Assembly (NCBI GenBank): GCA_963662175.1
Contig: OY759223.1
Coordinates: 17,709,460 to 17,773,459, forward strand
Direction of reading: 5' to 3'
DNA length: 64,000 bases
Source: Aradus depressus
Lineage: Eukaryota > Arthropoda > Insecta > Hemiptera > Aradidae
Shown here: positions 42,301 through 64,000 of the stretch, piece by piece
Numbering within the stretch: position 1 is the first letter of the stretch
Layout: each line of letters begins with the position of its first letter
Program-made: the position numbers and the translations under genes
The notes under the pieces: model-generated
The model's database searches: none
What the model saw: only the letters and a program-made list of their open reading frames with translations
Told to the model about the DNA's origin: nothing

Positions 42301-43098
42301 ACTTGTGTCGTTAGAATGTTTATAAGAAAAGAGCTTTTTGGAGATGGGATAAAATATATAGACAACGGTCCTCATTTCTGATATATTGTAATAATAGGTA
42401 TCCCTAAAAAATCCGAATTGAAAAATAGGGTGTGTGACATCTCAACATTTTGAAAGGGAGGGTGGTTTTGGGGGTAGGCCTTAGCATAAAATAGTTGTAG
42501 CTCATTAACGAATGGTCGGATTGTCATGGAATTTCACATGTAGTATTCTTAAAAGACAAAAACAAAAAAAATATACGTGACGTCTCAAAATTGTCAACGG
42601 GAGGGGGGTATGGGGGGGAAGCATATACCTAAATAGTAGTTTCAAAAGCAATATTTAAAAATTGTCTGTGATCCTTCTGGACGGGAGGGGCGGGGGTGCA
42701 TTAATGCTGAATGAATCTCACATGGAGCTTTCTTAAAGATGGGATATAGCCCTAATTTTAATACGGTGGGTTTCCTAAGCATGTATTACCTAGGAGGTCC
42801 ACCGTTTCACGGTAAATAATAGCTCTCACCAGCGTTCTTAAGCACAAAATACCTAAGGCATCCGCTGTTGCAAGGCACATACTAGCTGCGGTGCCCAACG
42901 TTCCTAACTACGTACTATCTGTGTTGCCCAGCGGTCCTAAGAACTTAATAGCTGGTTGCACGGAGTTGCAAGGCGCATACTATCTAAGGTGCCCGGCGTT
43001 CTTAAGTAGGAACTAGCTGTGGTTCCAAGCGGAAAAAAAAAAAAAAAAAAATCCAGTCCAATAGCTTTTGACAGAACGACGTCTGTCGGATCAGCTAG
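42300..43098 (+). mobile_element. Helitron-like element, 3' end defined
   Basis: Terminal hairpin GACAGA-ACGACG-TCTGTC (43070-43087), then GGATCAG and CTAG (43095-43098) before T: standard Helitron 3' architecture. The interior holds degenerate cycles of GCCCAACGTTCCTAA / TACGTACTATCTG (42790-43030). The 5' terminus could not be fixed, so the start is approximate. Confidence 0.65.
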
Positions 43099-43496
43099 TT
43101 AATTATATAATTCTCAGATTTATTAATAAAAATATTTGAAATATATTCACCCAAGATTTTATAATAACTTTCGAAATTTTTCGTAATGTTTTGAAGGAAA
43201 AATGACAAAATAAATTATTCATTTTCACATGACCATATTTCCAAATGTATAACGGGCAGACTCATGTAAAAGCAAATATATATATTTTTCTATTCTCCGG
43301 TGACATATTTCACAGATATTACGTAAGTTTTTTGAAGCTTATGACAACCGTCTGTTGTCATATACAAAGAGCGACAAGTGTTTCAACCTGACCTGTATCA
43401 TATCAACAAAAGTGTGTTTTGATTTCTGAAGTACTTCAACACAACCTAGCCATTGTATTGTAAATGGTTAGTTTGTTTAGAAACTGTAAAGAGTAC
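43099..43496. other. Unassigned DNA
   Basis: No gene or known repeat recognised. Confidence 0.35.
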
Positions 43497-43594
43497 TTAC
43501 TAGAAATTCGGGAAGCACTGTCATCATCAGTATCTACAGTGTTCTTTAGGTTAACTATTCATTCTGTCAATCAGAATCTTCCTTATATAGAATA

Positions 43595-43942
43595 GGTTAG
43601 GTTAGGTTTTATGACTCATACCCGGGCTTTAACTACGAAGTCATATCGCCTACAACCAGAGCGCTCTTTCGTCACTCTGTTGGACATGAGCCCGACTCTA
43701 CTGTGGAAGTCCAAAATTTTGCCTACCCTACATTTTTATTCATCTAGGGCAGGGGTCTTTAACGAGTACCTGACATCGTACAGGCTCGGGACCATCGCTT
43801 AACGTCCCACCCGAAGGACGGCGTGCTTAAGTTTATTTTACCTCGAGATAAAATAAACTAAGGTCCTCGGCCAGGTTTCGAACCCACGACCTTGAGCTCA
43901 GAAGGCAAGCACGCATACCACTGAGCTACCGGCGCCCTCTTT
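43595..43942 (-). mobile_element. SINE1, full length with 9-bp target duplication (minus)
   Basis: TATAGAATA at 43586-43594 and 43943-43951. Two GGTTA repeats form the tail; box B and the CGGTAGCTCAGTGG head are intact. Inserted in FB-C. Confidence 0.95.
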
Positions 43943-43969
43943 TATAGAATATATATTTAAATCCTTGTC

Positions 43970-44053
43970 AAAGCAGGATAAATATATAAGTCTACTGAAT
44001 AGATATTTTATAGAATATATCTATTCAGTAGGCATATATATTTATCCTGCTTT
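43970..44053. repeat. 84-bp imperfect palindrome
   Basis: AAAGCAGGATAAATATATAA and its complement flank CTACTGAATAGATATTTT / ATATCTATTCAGTAG. Confidence 0.85.
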
Positions 44054-44199
44054 AACTAGAATTTAATTATAGAAGTCGACTCAATAAAATATGTTCTATA
44101 AAAAGAAGATTCTGATGGAATAGTTAACATAAAGAATATATGTTTTATAGATACTAACGATGGGAGTACTTCCCGAAACGTTATTAGTTACTATTTTTA

Positions 44200-44412
44200 G
44201 AGGGCGCAGATAGCTAATTGGTATGCTTTCTTGCGTACTGAGCGAAACCCAGCGAGATCCTTAGGTTTTTTATCTATTTATCTATTATTTTATTTAAGGT
44301 GAAAAAACCTTTCTTAAAATGGGACGTTAAGCGATAATCCCGAGTCTGTACGAATTCAGTTACTCGTTAAAGATCCCTAATCTTGGTGAATAAAAATTTA
44401 GGGCAAGCAGAA
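44200..44412 (+). mobile_element. Diverged SINE1, 3'-truncated (plus)
   Basis: AGAGGGCGCAGATAGCTAAT head with box B partly lost (ACTGAGCGAAACCCAGCGAG). Stops after AAAAATTTAGGGCAAGCAG. Confidence 0.75.
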
Positions 44413-44419
44413 TTATGTT

Positions 44420-44945
44420 AATTAAAATTTAGTAGGAGTAGTAAAGTCTTTATTCAATTAACATAATTGTAAATTAGATACAAAACATGTATACAATAAT
44501 GTGACCTTTATTGAAGACAAACTGAATGGCCTAAGCCGTCTTGAGGAGTCTAGATTTACATAAATAATATTATCTTATAAACTTATAATCTTATTTCTTA
44601 TAAACTTATTAACAACAAATTTTTCTTTCTAAAATACAAATAAAAATAAAATAATAAATATATCTTTGTTCCTATTTATTTATTTATTTAATTCTCAGTT
44701 TCTGAAATCGTAAGCCTTTTTGCAATAATTTACCAGTAGTTGCCAATCTTCACCATTTAATAATTCCAACATAAATGAAGTATCAAGGTTTTTTTTAAAT
44801 CATCATATTTGGGGCAGGTAATGAGGAAGTGATATAGATCTTCTTTACAGGGGCTGTAACACATTGGGCATACAAAGTCCATATCTTCGGAGGTATATTG
44901 ATTGATAGGTGTATAGCTTAGATGCAACAGTTCACCTCTAAGTTT
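44420..44945 (-). pseudogene. LINE C-terminal zinc-knuckle relic
   Basis: The minus strand reads LRGELLHLSYTPINQY, then CPMCYSPCKEDLYHFLITCP: the C-x2-C...H-x4-C block that ends many Jockey/R1/I-type LINE ORFs, after the RNase H position. Downstream is a 3' UTR ending AATAAAGACTTTACTACTCC. Frame broken after WNY. Confidence 0.6.
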
Positions 44946-45269
44946 AATTATTAACCCTCTAGTACACTCCGCCTTTCATTATTACTTTAGCACACTCGCG
45001 CGGCACTCAGTACCGCATGCTTAACTATTGAGTTTTCCAGCACTTTTTCACCCCATACAACTCCAATAAGTTTTTATTAGGCGTACTGAATGCATAACAA
45101 TGTTTTTAAAAACTTTATTGAAAATAAAAAATAGTTTTAAAAAACAACAAAAATTGAAGCTTTTAAACAATGTTTAAGAATTACATATATTGAAGTAAGG
45201 AAAAACGTCTTTATATTGAAAAAATGAAGAACAATATAATTAATTACAAATAGTCTATTTTTATTATAA

Positions 45270-45360
45270 ATTAGTCGTAGGAGAGCGAAAACAAAATTAT
45301 TGATTAATTCGTCTTGGGGAAGTACATTGCTGGTGATTTACCCACAACTTTTTTTTTAAT
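45270..45360 (+). repeat. Family R 3' end (plus)
   Basis: GTCGTAGGAGAGCGAAAACA to GGGGAAGTACATTGCTGGTG. Confidence 0.75.
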
Positions 45361-45934
45361 CTGAAAATATTGATATTCCTCAAGTAATTAATTAAAATAA
45401 ATTGATATGGTAATTATAACTCCTAAGGACAAACTTATAAACATCCACTGATTGAGGTTGTTAATTAATTTTAAGCTTTAAGAAAGGCGGTGATCTTCTG
45501 TGTGGAACCTGTTTAGTTTCTTAAAGTTTCTCAATTTTATATTGCTCAAATGTTCTAGTCACGCATGACGTTGGAACTGTGGGAACTATGGTTTGGTTCC
45601 TATGAGAACAAAGTGTGTTTGGACATTCTTAATATAATCAAAACGAACACTAATTATGTCTGTGATTTGTACAAGCACCGATCAGTTAAACTTTGGAGTA
45701 GAAATTCAGATTTATTTTGTACTTCTTATTATAAGTTACGCCAATACCCAAATTGTATTATTAAGTAAGCGTTCGCTCTCTCTCTAAACAATTTTAAAAT
45801 TTAGCTCAAAATCAATAGATGTTTTACTCAGGAACTTTTCAATGCTATTCTCAATGTCTCCTTCTAATCATCAGAAAATTATAATTGTGAAAAAATAGTT
45901 AAGTTTAAACATAAGCAGGAGATTTATCTGGTGA
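45361..45934. other. Unassigned DNA
   Basis: A 67-codon frame at 45565-45768 shows no recognisable domain. Confidence 0.35.
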
Positions 45935-46060
45935 AAAACCTTGAGCACGTCGTCCTTCGGATAGGACATTAAGCCAATGCCCCGAGCATGTACGATGTTA
46001 GTTACTTGCTAAAGACCCCTATTCTAGGTGAATAAACCTGGATAGATAAAATTTAGGATG
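45935..46060 (+). mobile_element. SINE1 internal fragment (plus)
   Basis: TTGAGCACGTCGTCCTTCGG to GTGAATAAACCTGGATAG. Confidence 0.75.
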
Positions 46061-46084
46061 TAGAGGCTATCTTGGCGACCAGAG

Positions 46085-46215
46085 CGAATTTTTTTTTTTC
46101 ATTATTTGTTATCTAGAGGTTGGAAAACAATTTTCCAATTCCAATGAATATGTATAGATGTCTTCTTATGGGGTTTTGAATTTGCATATAAAATTTCGTA
46201 TCGATGCGGCATTTA
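46085..46215 (-). repeat. Family R fragment (minus)
   Basis: TGAATTTGCATATAAAATTT with the CCTTATGG-type phrase upstream. Confidence 0.6.
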
Positions 46216-46240
46216 TTAATTTTTTTTGTATAAAGATACT

Positions 46241-46408
46241 CCTATTGGTGTAGCTAGCATTATTCTCTGGGGGGGGGGGGGGGGGGGGGGGGGGGCAGCC
46301 GGTCAACATTGTAAATAAAACAATAGTTTACATTTCACAATCATATTTTTAGTTTAAGTTTAATTAAACTTAATAATTAACAATCAGGTATCATACACAA
46401 AATATAAG
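46241..46408 (-). repeat. Poly-C repeat family P (minus)
   Basis: Inverted copy of 11363-11525, including a run of about 26 G at 46270-46295. Confidence 0.85.
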
Positions 46409-46995
46409 TATGTTATAACAAAATAATCAACACAAATTTAAATCAACAATTACAATTGTCATGAGTCTAGTCATCCAGTCTTATACAATAAGTAGTTGTA
46501 AGTAAATATCCTCAATTAAATAAGGCTTATTTTTTTTTTTTTTTTCAGCAAATCGCTCCACTTTTTCAGCTAAAATTTTATTTTTTACTATTTCATTCTC
46601 TATGTGCGGAGTTTTCTTGGAGAGATTTTAAAATAGCTGCGCGTTTTGTTGTGACACGCACGACGATGCGTTCGCTAAATACTTCACCGATTGGCAGCAT
46701 TCGTTGGAGTCCAAACTTTAAGAAAGCGTAATTTGAATCCGAATAATGTTTGACTGGGAACTGAACCTTTCTATATCCTTGTCTTGACTGTAAAGTTTGT
46801 CTGTGGTGAAGTTGTCTTTATATATTTTAATTTTTTTTAATTAGGTACATTAGATCACTTTTCTGGAGGGGGCACCGGATATTCTGGGGGGGCCATGCCC
46901 ACCCCTGCCCCCCTAGCTACGCCCACGGACACCCCCCCCCCCCCCCTGTCCGATTACATAACTTCTCCTATGCTTCGTATAGCTGGAGAATTAAA
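46409..46995. other. Unassigned DNA with a second poly-G/C terminus
   Basis: CCCCCCTAGCTACGCCCACG and a C-run (46925-46947) resemble element termini seen at 6972 and 11525. A family R end (CATAACTTCTCCTATGCTTC) follows at 46958. Confidence 0.4.
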
Positions 46996-47165
46996 AAACA
47001 TTTTCTAAAGTCCACTAGTATTTTAATATACTAAAATTTATTTTACGAAATTAAGATCTTTGTGAAACTTTTACAAAGCCCTATGGGAAAGTTCCGTTTA
47101 AATAAATGAAGTAAAAAATATGCATTATTTTTTTATTTATTTATCTTATAATTTTTTGTTATCAG

Positions 47166-62907
<15,742 letters not shown>

Positions 62908-63144
62908 GTATGTATTTATATCACACAGAAATATATCGATGGTGTAAAGACCAAAGGGCATAATCCTCAAATTATCAATTTTACAGAAGAAAAAAAAAAC
63001 TGTACCTAAAAATTGCATTATTTACCTGAATTCATATATTTTATTTTTATTATTTTGAAAAACGTGATGTAGTTTGGAGCATACATTTTGAAGTAACTAA
63101 TGAAAGAAGATTAAAAAAATTGTGCTGCAAAAACTGCCTTATAT

Positions 63145-63310
63145 TTATACGAAGTATAGGGGAAGTTATCTAATTGGTCAGAAATTCGATACAGAGTTTT
63201 CAACAGAATTTCATTTTTTCGGATTATTTGATTTAAAATATTTGTTTGTGTGTCTGTTAACATGATAACTCTCGATAGAATGAATGTTTATATGTGTATG
63301 CAGAACCCAG
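63145..63310 (+). repeat. Family R 5' half (plus)
   Basis: TACGAAGTATAGGGGAAGTT to CTCTCGATAGAATGAATG. Confidence 0.75.
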
Positions 63311-63329
63311 TTCTGTGAAGGTTTCCAAT

Positions 63330-63535
63330 CTGTAGCGCATCCACTCCCTTCAATCCAAAATCCTCCTTACAATAGCCAATGCTCCTTATTATGTTTCCAA
63401 CAAGACCTTCCATACTGACCTCTGCATTCCCCTCATCACCAAAGTAGCTAAATTCAGGTACAGAAAGTTATTTTCCTTCCTGATACTTCCCCCAACGACG
63501 CCTTAAGCGCCAATGACCTAGAAGCCTTCTTAGTA
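63330..63535 (+). pseudogene. Jockey-type LINE C-terminal relic
   Basis: The frame reads HSLQSKILLTIANAPYYVSN, then KTFHTDLCIPLITKVAKFRY; it shifts frame near 63470. Downstream of laccase exon g. Confidence 0.75.
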
Positions 63536-63636
63536 GCAACAATGACAGTGAGTGTAACTCAATGCCTAAGAAGTGTCACCACTGGGTGATATCTCACACC
63601 ATTTTGCCATATTTTTCTCTTTTACCATTGCTTTTA

Positions 63637-64000
63637 CAGTAAAACCCTTCTTTACACCCCTCTCCGGCGGACATCTCTCCTTACGGACAATTTTGCGATG
63701 TCTCGGCCCGAAGTATAGGAAAACTATGTATTTTTATCCCCCTTAAATGGACGCGGACAACCAATTTTTCGTCATCAATAGATAAATTTACCTCTCCTAA
63801 GCGGACAGTTACAAAAGAATTCATTTGAAAAATGTAATTTTGAATGCTTTTTATTATTCGAAGAATTCGGTGTTTGTGAAACAGGCATACATATCTACTG
63901 TTTGTTTTATTAACTTAAATTCCATATTAACTATTATTATGTGTGTTTTATCTAATTATATATTGTTCGTTACCTATATATGTAGTATTAAACATAAAAG
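63637..64000. mobile_element. Pogo-like element, runs off the window
   Basis: TA then CAGTAAAACCCTTCTTTACA, with CGGACATCTCTCC and a later AAGCGGACAGTTAC. The other terminus is not seen. Confidence 0.5.

Larger units (their letters stand above)
43497..44196. mobile_element. Fold-back element FB-C, interrupted by a SINE
   Basis: Left arm (43497-43585) and right arm (about 44100-44196) are inverted homologues (GGTTAACTATTC / GAATAGTTAACA; GGGAAGCACTGTC / GAGTACTTCCC). The right arm on + has ATAG..ACTAA / TTAGT..CTAT pairing around CGATG-GGAGTACTTCC-CGAAACGTTA, a degenerate hammerhead-like core. An inner palindrome (43970-44053) centres the element. Confidence 0.7.

Noticed and set aside
44940..45000. 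TTAACCCTCTAGTACACTCC as a possible piggyBac terminus
   Set aside because: TTAA followed by CCCT fits, but no matching opposite end or transposase was found.

Overview
This is a gene-poor, repeat-dense, AT-rich stretch of an animal nuclear genome, almost certainly an insect. The only host gene I can defend is an insect-type laccase (multicopper oxidase). Seven of its exons lie on the + strand between 47166 and 62907, joined by consensus GT-AG introns with matching phases. The encoded protein has the N-terminal cysteine-rich region typical of insect laccases, then the HWHG and HxH copper motifs, and reads best as laccase-2, the cuticle-tanning enzyme. The signal-peptide exon and the exons for the last cupredoxin domain are not visible, so both ends of the gene lie outside what I can see. 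My guess that the insect is a hemipteran is an impression only.

Region by region. 1-3900: a purine-rich block without genes, framed by a 68-bp direct repeat, then a 123-bp tandem duplication and a 29-bp/223-bp satellite. 3951-6690: a 5'-truncated LINE with a 2.1-kb uninterrupted reverse-transcriptase ORF. 6690-29350: dispersed repeats (called family R here), tRNA-derived SINEs, a Helitron, pogo/Tigger-type elements, an old solo LTR, a mariner relic, a 201-bp palindrome and fold-back elements. 29351-35037: a pogo-like MITE abutted by a young non-autonomous LTR retrotransposon with near-identical LTRs, a 4-bp target duplication and one Gag-like coiled-coil ORF on the minus strand. 35038-47165: SINEs, a perfectly homogeneous 45-bp minisatellite, a second LINE copy, a second Helitron 3' end and two more fold-back elements. 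47166-64000: the laccase exons, with introns filled by SINEs, Jockey- and RTE-type LINE fragments, pogo-like MITEs and family R.

The most unusual signal is a set of palindromic or fold-back elements and Penelope-like 3' ends carrying hammerhead-ribozyme-like cores (CTGAnGA, stem II, GAAA, short self-complementary stem III, H17). In two families stem I is also complementary (6+3 bp at 40783-40836 and 40924-40977; 4 bp at 20627-20662). About ten such loci sit within 32 kb. Several nested insertions can be dated relative to each other because the empty site survives in a paralogous repeat. No operon, CRISPR, prophage or functional tRNA/rRNA gene is present; the tRNA-like sequences are SINE heads.
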